A stretch of 64,000 nucleotides of DNA from Halichondria panicea (lineage: Eukaryota; Porifera; Demospongiae; Suberitida; Halichondriidae): assembly GCF_963675165.1 (NCBI RefSeq), contig NC_087383.1, forward strand, positions 1,390,479 through 1,454,478, read 5' to 3'. This document shows, one piece after another, positions 21,901 to 32,689 of this stretch; within the stretch, counting starts at the first letter, position 1; each line of letters opens with the position of its first letter. Under the pieces are notes generated by a model that was not told the DNA's origin, ran no database searches, and was given only the letters and a program-made list of their open reading frames with translations. Position numbers and translations under genes: made by a program.

Positions 21901-24900
21901 GTAGGGGCCTGCTGACCGTGTTAGACCAAACACTTGGACACACTTAGTTGTCCCCACACTTATTGTATGCACTGAGTGTACAAAGCACTTATACTCCCAT
22001 TTAGCAAGCCCTCCTCATACACAGGCACACATGCACACGCACACACACACACACACACGCACACGCACACAGGAATAAAGAGCGTATTGAAAAGATCGTG
22101 TCGAGCATGCAGTTGAAGATAAGTGCTCGAGACTCACGCAACAACGACCCCAAGGTACACTTGGCCGCCATTTTCAACCAGTGGCTCCCGCTGGCTCCGG
22201 CACTGCTATCCATGGTAGTGGCCCACCTCCCTAGTCCAGAGCAGCTGTCTGGAGATAGAGTGGAGAAGCTGATGTGCAGTAATGCAAGAATCTTTGACTC
22301 CTTTCCTCTGGAGACACAGAGACTTAGAGATGGTGAGGACAGTTGGAGTTTCTTTTATTACTAGATAGATATCTTACATGTACCTGTATGTAGGAGAGAT
22401 GTTCATGTGTTAATAACCTTAATGATATCTTCAAGTCTTCTTCCATTTGCAATTTTTATAGTTCCCTGTGTTTTGTGTAGATTTCATCTCTTGCAATAAG
22501 AGTGTGGACTGCCCAACGATCATCTTTGTCTCGAAACTCTTCACTGTTGACAGACAAACGCTACCAGTACACCAAGTCAGGTGAGTATGTTCACTGTAGC
22601 TCTCAGAGAAACTCTAGATTTTGATATCCACGACATTTGTGATTCAGGATCTTCCATATATGTACGTTTAGGCTTGAATATAGTTATTATGTCCTATACT
22701 TATTATGTAGTGCTGAGGCAGCCTTAATTGATAGCCTTAAAATCTAAATGAAGTTTCTAGGGTACGTACAAGTATGATGTAATAATTATGATGTTGTGTG
22801 ATTGTTTCAATGCAGACCACTGACTGAGGTTGAGATAGCTGAGCGTAGACAGAAAGCCAGGGAGGCCCACCAGGCAAGGATGGCAGCACGACAGGAAGAG
22901 GAGGAGGCCACTCGTGAAAACGGTAAGTGCTATAAACTTTATAGACCTTCTAGCCAATTTTGAGACAGTGTTCGATCGTTAATATCTTCAATTCTTAACT
23001 TTTGTTTGACGTACATATGGGAGTTTCTCTCCTAGATATACAATTGGGTTTTCTTAACCACATATCCTTTCTCTTACAGAGTCTGCACCTAGTTCCACAA
23101 GTGCCTCGAGGCAAACCAGTTCCGAAGAGATTCAAGACCCCACCATCTTTCTGGCGTTTTCTCGAGTCTACAGCGGCGTTATACGTCGAGGACAACAGCT
23201 GTTCATCTTGCAGCCTCGCTACGACCCCAGCGATGACATCAAAATGGTCGATACTGCGCAAGGCCTCCCAGAACACTGTGCTAGCTTCACTGTGGGAGAT
23301 CTCTATATACTAATGGGGAGACAAGTACTACCTGTCGACGAAGTTCCTGCTGGAAACATTGTTGGAATAGCTGGAGCCGAGGATTACATCATCAAATCTG
23401 CCACCATTTCGAGCACTCTAGCATGCCCTGCTTTTCGGCCCATGGTCTTTGCAGCTTCTCCTATAGTACGAGTTGCCATAGAACCCCTAAACGCTGCCGA
23501 CATGCCAGCTCTGGTGAAAGGAATGAAATTGCTGAATCAGGCAGATCCGAGTGTGGAAGTGTACGTTCAAGAAACAGGGGAGCATGTACTAGCCACAGCC
23601 GGAGAGGTCCATCTCAAGAAATGTATCGACGATCTGCGCAAATCTTATGCGAAAGTTGACGTTCGAGTTTCGGATCCAATTATTCCATTTAGGGAAACTG
23701 TGATTCCCCCTCCAAAAATGGACATGGTGAATGAAGTAATTTCTAGCGAGAATGAGATTACAGGCCTCTCTACTCTTCAAGATTCTAGGGAACAAATGAC
23801 CAATACCACAACTTCTCATAAGACTCAGTTGTTGAACGTGGAGGCTGTTTCGTTGCCTGAGGACGTCACAAAACTGTTAGAAACTAACTCCCAATTTCTT
23901 AAATCATTGGCACTACTAACATCAAGCAAACGTGAAGTCAAGCTCAACCAAGAAACAATCGAGAAACTTCTAGAACTGAAATCATCTTTGAAATCTGCAT
24001 TCGAATCTCCCTGCCATGGCGATACCAAATGGGAAAATGCCGTCGATCGAATCTGGTCCTTTGGGCCGAAACACATTGGTCCAAACATTCTACTAAATTG
24101 TGTTTCTTCGTACCAACGTTCTTCTGTATGGAGTGTTCTTGAGACCCAGTCAACCAAGTGCCCCTTGAGAGACAACGATAATAGTATTGTGAGTGGATTT
24201 CAATTGGCCACACTATCGGGTCCGTTATGTGAGGAGCCGATGCGAGGGGTGTGCTTTGTCCTCCGAGAATGGAACGAGATTGAGCTGATAACCGAGGATG
24301 CGAACGGTCAGTCTAAAAGAGTTGGCCTGGACACCAAAAACATATCAAAAAATACTGGAGAACAAAATTTCGAAAACTCTACAAGTGTTTTTGCCCCAAG
24401 AAAGAAAATAACTTCTGGCCAGTTGATATCGTCAATGAAAGAAGCTTGCAGGAGAGCGTTTCTGGCTCGACCAGCTAGACTAATGGCTGCAATGTATACC
24501 TGTCGTATCCTAGCAACGGCCGATGTCTTGGGACGATTATACAGTGTCATTGGGCGTTGTGTTGGACGAATTATATCTGAGGAAATGATCGAAGGGTCGA
24601 CTGTGTTCTCAGTTGAAGCACTCATTCCAGTGGCAGAGAGTTTTGGGTTTGCAGAAGAACTGAGAAAGAGGACGAGTGGTCTAGCCAGTCCACAGCTCGT
24701 CTTCAGTCACTGGGAGGTCAGTATAGTAATTCAACTTGTTTAGCATTCCTTTGTTGCTTAAGGTAACATAAGTAGAGTACCGTATAGCGCGAAATTTTCG
24801 AGGGGCTTAATTTTCGTGGATTTCGTGGGTTAGCAATCCTACACGAAAATTAAGTCCACGAAAATCGTTCTTTACCTGCTATAACGTGCAAGATTTAAAG

Positions 24901-25336
24901 GCGTGGCTTCCGGTAAGCAGTCATTCCGCGAACATTGTGCAACGAAAATGCTTTTAGAGGCCAATCCACGAAATATAAGTGCCTCGAAAATTTCGCGCTA
25001 TACGGTATGTACATTCTTGTACGAATAGTATACTGAGTTTCTGTAGGTTTCTCATCTACTACTGTGTGTACAGTTTATTGATCAATTGGTGTATGCTATT
25101 TTGTCTTAACATTTTAACAAGTTACTGCTACATTCTATCTCGTGCAGGTGATTCCCAGTGATCCGTTCTGGGTACCCTCGACTGAAGAGGAGCTGCTTCA
25201 CTTTGGAGACAAGGCTGACTCGGACAACGTTGCCAGGGGATACATGAATGCTGTGAGGAGGCGGAAGGGTCTTCATGTGGATGAGAAGATTGTGGAACAC
25301 GCTGAGAAACAGAGAACTCTGAAAAAAAACAAATGA
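18976..25336 (+). CDS. EFL1: Elongation factor-like GTPase 1 (60S maturation, eIF6 release)
   Basis: Cytoplasmic EF-2-like GTPase that, with SBDS, evicts eIF6 from late pre-60S subunits. Fourteen exons, 1088 aa (human 1120): 18976-19072, 19745-19812, 19861-19945, 20534-20805, 21099-21164, 21229-21273, 21317-21453, 21516-21639, 21708-21787, 22073-22332, 22481-22580, 22816-22922, 23080-24716, 25148-25336; phases close exactly. GTPase motifs: AHVDHGKTT split by intron 1, [19 protein letters not shown]. The large exon 13 carries domains II-V with the family insertion; [35 protein letters not shown] and [11 protein letters not shown] match EFL1 rather than EF-2. The C-terminus [16 protein letters not shown] is almost identical to the human one. 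The exon 7 start could also be 21335 (in-frame alternative). An in-frame ATG at 18883 is possible, but 18976 fits the family N-terminus. Confidence 0.96.
19955..20265. repeat. 27-bp minisatellite in EFL1 intron 3
   Basis: About eleven copies of a unit containing cgtacctgtacacatgtcct. It starts only about ten bases after the donor of EFL1 exon 3. Long open frames on both strands here are produced by the repeat and are not genes. Confidence 0.93.
20326..20457. repeat. Pair of identical 26-bp direct repeats
   Basis: A 26-bp word beginning gttaggattgtgcattttca occurs at 20326 and 20432. Its core attgtgcattttcacaat is itself an imperfect inverted repeat. EFL1 intron 3, ahead of exon 4. Confidence 0.85.
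24780..25005. mobile_element. MITE family A, copy 2
   Basis: 226-bp element flanked by TA. Ends are CCGTATAGCGCGAAATTTTC and its inverted form GAAAATTTCGCGCTATACGG (20 bp perfect). Internal facing copies of gaaaattaag / cttaattttcgtgg. Last EFL1 intron. Confidence 0.92.
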
Positions 25337-25614
25337 ATGTTTTTTGTTTATGTATGTGCTATCATAATATCTGGATTTGCATTACTGTGGTTGATTGCAC
25401 GTGTGTGTGGGTGGGGCTGCCCTTTTATGTTTTGTCATGTGAGAATGGAATGTTGCTTGGCTCTGCATGAATGCATTCCTAGTCTAGTCATCCTAGATCT
25501 GGTACTGCACTGTTTCTTCTGATCTGCCCTGTTAATCCTAACCCTACACCCGTACCCCGGTGAGATACGTACTCTTTACCTTATAACATAAGTACCTATA
25601 ACTACCAGTTACTG

Positions 25615-25675
25615 GACAATAGCTTTTTTAGTCATTACTAGTCCATAATTATAATAAATTAAAAAAGCTATTGTC
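25615..25675. repeat. 15-bp perfect inverted repeat between EFL1 and the next gene
   Basis: gacaatagctttttt (25615-25629) and aaaaaagctattgtc (25661-25675) are exact inverse copies with a 31-base AT-rich loop. It could be a transcript-end hairpin, a small element, or chance in AT-rich DNA. Confidence 0.8.
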
Positions 25676-25729
25676 TAATAAACAATATAGATGTATACCT
25701 TACAAAATTCATTCCACAGCAAAACAAAG

Positions 25730-27477
25730 ATGAAAGTTCTTGGGAGCTTGTCTGCGCGGCTGTTGGTCCATGTCGGAGTCATTGTTATGAGCGTCACCAT
25801 CATCACCTGCTACATCATTGCAGTGAGCCTGGGCCACGTGAAACCATGGCTACCAACCATCAGTGCCTGCGGCGACCATGCACCCGAGGAGTTCCTCTTC
25901 AGATTTGGGATTTTCTGTGGGGCTATGTTGTTGGAGGTCGAGGCTTTTGCTCTGTACTTGTCTAAGAAGGCCTCGAGGACAACCTTTGCTCTCGGAGCTG
26001 TGGCTGCATTCTCCCTGGGAGTGGTCGCAGTGGTGGGAGCTAACGAGAACAATGTCCTGCACACAAGTGAGGTTACTATGTAGTAGTCAAAATTAGTTGT
26101 GCTTTTTACACCCTTGTCTGAACTAGTTCGGGAGCATACTGCCTTGCATGTATACAGCTTAATTCTTAATGATACGCTTTATGATCTCATGTTTACTTGT
26201 ACAGCTAATGCAGTGATCTTCTTTGTTTTTGAGGACATAATGTTAGTGCTCCTAACAGTGGATCTCCTGGGAAAGATGTCCTACTGCTCTCTTGGCATTA
26301 AAGTTGTCAGCTGCACTATTGCCTGTGCCTCAACCATTATGAGGAGTATCCTTGACAACACACATGTGATTACCCTATACCAGCATGTATTGTTAAAATG
26401 GTACCACTTTGGTACCAATTTTGATTTTAGCTACAGAACAATAGTAGGAGCCAGAGGTAGGGTTACCCAAACTTACAATGCATCTCACTGTCAAGTAGCT
26501 CAGGTAACCATGGCCCAGAGTAGGTATACCCCTACACAACTTTCATAATAATTATTGATGTTATATCATGTACATAGTCCTTGACCACAACCAGTTCTGC
26601 TGATGCACAACTTGCTGACAGTTGGAGATTTCCCTGCTCTGCCCATATTTGAGTGGTGAGTGGCGGTGTTGTACGTATTAGTAACTGCACACAATGCTGG
26701 CTCCATTGCTGACTCCATTGTTTAACAGATTGTGTTTAACAGATTGTTTTGCATGTTGCAGAAATTACTGTGGATACACTTTTACATGTTCACAGCAAGT
26801 ATGGCTATTGTATGTTTCCACTTTGCATCAGAGGTAGGCCATGTTTAAAAAGGATGCCAAAAGTTCAAAATCCATACAATTAATGGCTGCTGTATGCAAC
26901 AGCTATATAAATGCAGCTTTGCAGCTCTTTTCTCACTCTTGCAACTACCAATAGCTAGGATTCTAGTGCAGAGCTGAGTAGAGTAGCAACACTCCATGGA
27001 TAAATTTTACTGCATTGTTCTGAAAAGGCTACAATAGCATTCCAAGTAAGCAAAACTACATGTAGGTATAACTCGAGAACAAAGTGAAAATCCACAAATT
27101 GAAATCCAAGAAAACCTGAAACTCTTACTTGCAATCATTGAGCAGCTGTAGCAGTCTACACAGACAGACAGACAAACACACTATCGTATACCTCGCTGCA
27201 CATGCGCACACTGAGGTACTTATGTTTTCACTATTGACTACTAATATTTTGCTCCCACCTCAGGTCCAACACAGCCGCCATTATTGTGTACCAGCTATCC
27301 CTCTCCAACGAACTGGAATCCCTCGCATTGGGAATCTTGGAGACAGACTCGAGCAAGTCGACCACGCCCAAAACTCCACCCCCTGTCATAGCTGATAATG
27401 CTTCTCCTGTGTACGAGGTGACCGGACCATCCAAGAAACCAATTGCACTGGCCTACCTCAGCTCAGAAAAAGCCTAA
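25730..27477 (+). CDS. DRAM/TMEM150 (Frag1/Sfk1 family) multi-pass membrane protein
   Basis: Exons 25730-26066, 26205-26456, 26595-26655 and 27264-27477 give a closed 287-aa frame. Exon 1 encodes a first membrane segment (VGVIVMSVTIITCYIIAVS), then the family-type lumenal motif PTISACGDHAPEE, and two more hydrophobic stretches. Exon 2 adds VIFFVFEDIMLVLLTVDLLG and VVSCTIACASTI. The junction of exons 3 and 4 creates an EW pair typical of the last helix in this family. Relatives act in autophagy, plasma-membrane phosphoinositide regulation or GPI biology; which subfamily this is cannot be told. The C-terminal tail is polar with TPKTPPP. An in-frame ATG at 25691 is an alternative start. Exon 2-3 boundaries rest on phase and splice consensus. 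Confidence 0.68.
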
Positions 27478-27683
27478 GAACACTTATACTGAACTATACC
27501 TGTATATTTATTCTTATAGCGCTATTGCAGGTATTGTTTTTTTATGTGTGTTTTGTGTACGTGTTCAATTTGTTTGTGCTCAAACTTAAGTAGTCATACT
27601 AAACAAATTTTGTACAAACAATGATTGTAAGTATATAAAAATTATATCAAATGTTAATGATGTCTTTTGAGAATGGGAGGGAA

Positions 27684-30166
27684 TTAATTGTCATTTGCTG
27701 CTTTTTTTGGCTGTCTCAGGCCCATGGAGATCGTAAGTATGGCTGCCATCACCACCACCAATAAAATAACCCCTCCTCCAATAGCACACACCACTGACAC
27801 AGTCAATCGTAGCTCAGAGTTATCTGCATGAAAAGAGTCAGTAATAAGTAATACTGCAAAATATTAAGATACCTTGCGAGCAGGGGGGGGAGGGGGTATA
27901 GCTATGAATTCAATTACGTATAATTATATGTATGTTGATATGAAAAGTAGAGCACATAAGTTTAGGGTACAGCATGGTTAGTGAATGTGAGAACTCACCA
28001 TTCAACACACACGTCCTCCCATCACCTTCGTAGCCAGGGTGACATGTGCACTCAAAGCTACCCACAGTGTCAGCACAGTATGCTGATAGGTCACAAGGTG
28101 GAGGTTGCTGCTTACACTCGTTCACTTGTTTGCAGTCCTTCAGATTGTCCTTAAATGAGTAACCATCTCGACAGACACAGCTGTAACCAATTATCTCATC
28201 AAAGCAAACTGTGTTAGCTCCACAAAGACCACTCGTGCATGAGGTAGAATCTGTATGAATAAAGAGTATTTGAAGTCAGTGTGTACGTGTGGGTGGAGTG
28301 GGTGGAGTGGGTGATGTGTGTGTGGGTGGATGGGTGATGTGTATGAGGTGGGTGGATGGGTGTACAGTATTATTGTGTGGGTGTATATGAATGCAATACT
28401 GAAAACTGACATATGCTTGAATTTCCAGCTGGCGTCTCAAGCGTGAATGAGCTGTTATCAGCTAGCCCTTCAATTGTTACAAAGAGGGTGATGTTTTCCA
28501 AAGTCTGTACATGTACTTGTCGTTTTCTGTCTTTAAATCGGTTTATAGCAGTGTCTCTTAAAGACACAAGCATTTTAGGGTCGACGAAAATATCTTCACA
28601 CTCGGCATTTAATAGTCCATTTTCGAAAGAGAATGTATTTAAGGCTCTATTAGGAGTTGGTATAGTTATCGATGCATACAAAGCGATCTGTCCGTTTTTC
28701 ACGCATAGTCGCACAGTCACCCCTTCCCCCACGTCAACCTGATAGCGTACACGGTCCCCTCGAGAAAAATTAGTCTTATTACTGCCACTGTCACATAAGA
28801 AGGAAGAAGCTGTATTGGGGGGACAATTTATAAGAGAGTATATTGGAATGCAATTGAATTTAATACCTACCTTTGTAACAGATTTGGTAGGTACGATGTC
28901 TCCTGAATTCGGATAGAACTGCAGTGTTTTCGAAGCTGTCCAAGTTGTCAATATACTCTTGACCGGTTGCAATGGCACGCAGTTCAGTAGTGTTTATGTT
29001 GTCCGTTACTCCGATTACGTAATAGAGAGGTGATGGGCACAACTGTGAATTAATGAACAGGGGTGCCTCAAGGGTTGAGCCACACTCGGGAGAAACGCTA
29101 TTGGATTTTCCATCTGTCATGAGTATAACTAGTCGAAGGGCATCTTCTCTCCAGTTTATATGCAGTAATTGGCAGAGTCCAAGAGCCGTGTTTGTTGTAT
29201 AACCATCGAAAGGTAAGTTAGCAATAACGTCAAGTATCGTGTCTCGATCTCCCGTTAGATCGGAATGGATAGTTGCATAGTAACTGTAGGTGATAATACC
29301 GATTCGATTTTGATTGACATTGCTACTCAAGAGACCCTGAGTAAAGTTGCCAGTGAAATATTTTATTCTGTCCCAGTTGTCAGGGTGAGCAAAATTAATA
29401 CTGCCAGAAGAGTCCAGTACAAACATCATATCCGTTGGAACACTGCAAACTGCAATGAATTGTTATAATACGATAAAAACATGACTTGTATCAGATTAAT
29501 TATATAATTATAGTTATGTTTTTAGCCTAATCCAATTACCATGCAGTGCAGTGAACACTAACCTTCTTTGTCAATCCTGTTTGCAAATTCCTCGATACTT
29601 CCACTCGTCTCCCCACGATAGCATCGATACCAATACTCAGCGTACGCATCTTTGTCATCTAATGTTGGAATTGTTTCACACGATGCCTTGTCTGCATCAG
29701 TTGTGCTCTCCGCTGCTCTAAGATGGAGAACAAGCCTTGCTGCTATGAGAGAAAACTGTGGTTTGTTCAAACCAACAAATGATCCAGTTACCCAAGTTAT
29801 TGAAAGGACATCAGATATTTCATCCAATATGTCAGCGTAGTCAGGATTTCTTCGTATGAATACAATATCTTTGGTTTCGTCAAACGCACTTTCCGTCACT
29901 TGCCATATTCCACCAAGATGACTAACCGTGAATGTATCTGCATTTTGTCCGTAGTCAGATTCCACTAGAGCCAAATCTTTAAAGAACACACTGTCATCTC
30001 CTTCGGTCCAGAATGTGCTATCAGAAGGGAACATTGAGTCCATGATAGCTATGACTGCATCCACGACGTCTTCTCCTGCACCAAACTCTTGCAAGGTAAT
30101 GTCACGAATACTCGACCCAACACTGAGGATACTCAATAGAACAATCGCTGTACATTGCAGAGCCAT
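27684..30166 (-). CDS. Membrane-anchored VWA and EGF-domain extracellular protein
   Basis: Five exons, 657 aa: 29563-30166 (ATG), 28871-29449, 28411-28809, 27999-28250, 27684-27823; phases agree. N-terminal signal peptide (ALQCTAIVLLSILSVGSS). Residues about 25-200 form a domain I do not firmly recognise, with ESDYGQNADTF, GGIWQV and KPQFSLIAARL; the pattern recalls lysozyme/transglycosylase-like modules in marine invertebrate proteins (weak inference). Next a von Willebrand A domain with complete MIDAS: LDSSGSI, a Thr in GYTTNTALG, and MTDGKS. A linker with several N-x-S/T sites follows, then two EGF modules (CTSGLCGANTVC..., then NECKQQPPPCDLSAYC..., the latter calcium-binding type), one membrane helix (VSVVCAIGGGVILLVVVMAA) and a tail of about 17 residues ending KKAANDN. 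Likely a cell-surface adhesion or matrix protein. A TATA-like box lies just upstream. Confidence 0.85.
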
Positions 30167-30203
30167 TACTAGAGAGAGATTGTTAGGTCTTCAATTTGCT
30201 ATA

Positions 30204-30213
30204 CTTATATATA
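30204..30213 (-). promoter_or_regulatory. TATA box of the VWA/EGF gene
   Basis: TATATATAAG on the minus strand, 38-47 bases upstream of the ATG at 30166, which would leave a very short 5' UTR. Most other genes here show no such box. Confidence 0.5.
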
Positions 30214-30659
30214 CTCTGAATGACTAACTGTCTTACTAGCTATAGCCTTTTCCTCCTCCAGTATGTTTGTTATTCCAGAGTAGATTCATGACAGGCACCA
30301 GGCACATACCTCAATACTAATACAGTATTGTCTAATGAACTGCCCAGCAGGTGGTCATGAGAATTCATTGCTATATGAATCTCTTATAGGCAATAGCTAA
30401 TTAATTAGGTGTGTTCTCAATAATTAACTCTGGCTGGGTGTGCGCATAATACAGTCGTACATACGCACATAGAAGCAGTGGGGTGTACGTACACCAAAAC
30501 AATGATATGTATACAGTGATCAAAAAGTTGCATTCACATACACGATTTGTGCAGTTGTAAATAACGCTAGGCAATCTTAGTCTATCATGCACAACAAAAC
30601 ATGGTCAGCAAACAAAACAGAACAAACTTCTCTAATGTGAAAAAACAAAAACGTTTTTA

Positions 30660-32255
30660 CTACTTTTTCTTTGGCTGGCTAATAGATTCAGAGGCCCAGT
30701 CAGTGTGTACCGTGAAATGAGATGGCTGCTGTCTTTTGGCCGAGAACATGGATCCCTTGGTAACAGTCCTCTCAGTTAGAGATTTGCGTCTCTTGAGTTG
30801 TTCTCTGGCTGGTTTCCTATCACTTGGTTGACCTTGGTCAGCCATTGCAGTTTCTCTACATGCATGCAGAAGAGAAGTAATGCATGCATGTAGGTTAACT
30901 AAACATGTTATTATACTACAAACCTTGCAAGTTGCTGGAAAGCGTTTTGGGTTGCTCTTTCTTCCCTTGTTTTGCGAGTAGGTGTCATCACTGCTGAGCG
31001 TACCCTCGTACGATGGAGGGCAGCCCTGGCAGCAGGGTCAGGTCTCTTACCATGAGAGCTCAGAGTGCGGAAAAAGTTGGCAGCAACCTCTTTGTCTATA
31101 GACATTAATAATTGAAAATGATTTAGGAATCTAGCGCATTATCGAACCTTTTGGGTTAGCACTAGCAAGCCACCCCTCGACTCCAGGAACAAGATCTGGT
31201 GAAAGCGTGGCTTCCAAGTCCTGCATGCAATGAATATAACAGTACATGTAAGTTGCTTTAATATCACCTTCTGTACTGCTGATCTTGGTCGTTCAAAGGA
31301 AGCTCTTGGATTCCCTGAGTTGGAGTAGAAAATATAAATAATATACGAGGATGCCTTTTTTTAATAGCTAACCTGTCAGTTGTGTTTGAGGTTGAATTGG
31401 CTCCAATCGTTGATGCCCTCGTGAAGAGATGGGCCGAGACGACATGAGCTACGAGAAACATTGTGGAGTTAAAAAAAGATGAAATGATGAGTAGAAAGAA
31501 AAGATGAAACTTTCAAAGAATAAAGGTCATAATTAGTGCCTAAGGTTAATTGTGTCCTTCCTCCTCTGGCTATCCAGCAAACACTCAAACACTCATACAC
31601 TTTACTAAATACTGTAACTATACTACTATACTTACTGCAGAATCAGACATTCTTCTCTGACGACTCTGCTGGACCTGAGCGTGTCTTCCTCTTTCCTTCT
31701 CTGCACGAAGTTTTCCACGCAAGTCAACATCAACAGGAACAGTGCCTGAAGCATATATATATATACAACATTGCAGTATAGCTGCATGTGTTTGTCTGCA
31801 ATGATTCGACTTACGCATAGGGTCGTACACAAGCCCTTGGTAAGCATTCACTCGATACAGGTTAGGATCAAACTTCAGCTTGGCCAGCTCTGAGGTTGTC
31901 AGCACTTCATTGCCAGCATCTCCAACTGCATGTATACAGACATACATGCAACATTCACACTGGTATAACTTCTATAGGTGTGTGATCATGAGTTGCTTAC
32001 CTGTTCTATCCCCAATGTAGTCATCGTAAAACCTCTCTCTGATATCACTCTCAAACTCTACTCTTCTCGAACGAGACAGTTGTCTAGTTGGTGGGCTCCT
32101 CCATACCAAGTCATCCTCCTGTATGAAATGACATTCAGATCTATATAGAAAATGGAAATGATCCTTTTGCATACCCCTTTAGGATGATAGCCTTGTCTTG
32201 ATTCCAGTGGTGTCCTTGGGATTCTTAAAGCGTCCTTACTGTTACTATAGGCCAT
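30660..32255 (-). CDS. WL-repeat paralog A (unrecognised, possibly C4orf17-related)
   Basis: Nine exons, 327 aa: 32175-32255 (ATG), 32001-32118, 31815-31925, 31636-31745, 31373-31448, 31268-31314, 31148-31220, 30924-31095, 30660-30855; phases close exactly. Basic, low-complexity protein without signal or membrane segment. Features shared with paralogs B and C: a DDLVW...FYDDYIGD segment, VGDAGNEVLTTSELAK (compare TGDAKNEVPITNVAK in C), one helical unit VEGWLASANPKDKEVAANFF whose Asp codon is split by a phase-1 intron, and a C-terminal HFTVHTDW motif. From memory, the WL unit aligns without gaps to a segment of the uncharacterised human C4orf17. Function unknown; a cytoplasmic or ciliary role is only a guess. 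Divergent from paralog B over 434 bp. Confidence 0.82.
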
Positions 32256-32689
32256 TTTATATTATCTAGACTATATTGACGAGAATTCTTTCAGTAATTC
32301 GCACATTAGAGGTTGCGTTTATAGGTGTCAAATTTTGTAGCAATAGGCTATCAGCAGTTAGAAAGCTTAGCTAGTCTACTACACTATTAGCTTAGTTTAG
32401 TTTAAGGTAGGCAGCCTAGCAACAAAGATGGATCACATGCCCACTATGAGAAAATCAAAGTCATAGCTTACCTGCACAATCTCTTACATAACCTCTGGCT
32501 AGTGAATGACAAGATTCATAGAAGTAGAGCTGTCTGCCCGCTAAGTCTGCACTGGAAACATTATTGGATGCTCCTTGGCAACACCAGATAGCCTTCAGAC
32601 AGAGATACCTCAATAATAGCTAGACCTATAGCTAGACTAAAGATTTGTTTAATTGGCAAGGCTACCACCCACCCCTCTACCAGTGCAGT
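32256..32689. promoter_or_regulatory. Divergent promoter region between paralogs A and B
   Basis: 434 bp between opposing start codons of two homologous genes, so they probably share control elements. No TATA box is obvious. Confidence 0.5.

Noticed and set aside
26762-26833. Constitutive coding exon for the last helix of the DRAM/TMEM150-like protein
   Set aside because: It creates a TGA at its upstream junction and the hydrophobic reading frame fits neither neighbour. Skipping it gives a clean in-frame join; kept only as a possible poison exon.
27129-27395. Alternative frame ending the DRAM/TMEM150-like gene (ending TPCHS)
   Set aside because: It needs phase 0 at 27264, which exon 26595-26655 does not supply. 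The other frame is longer and phase-consistent.
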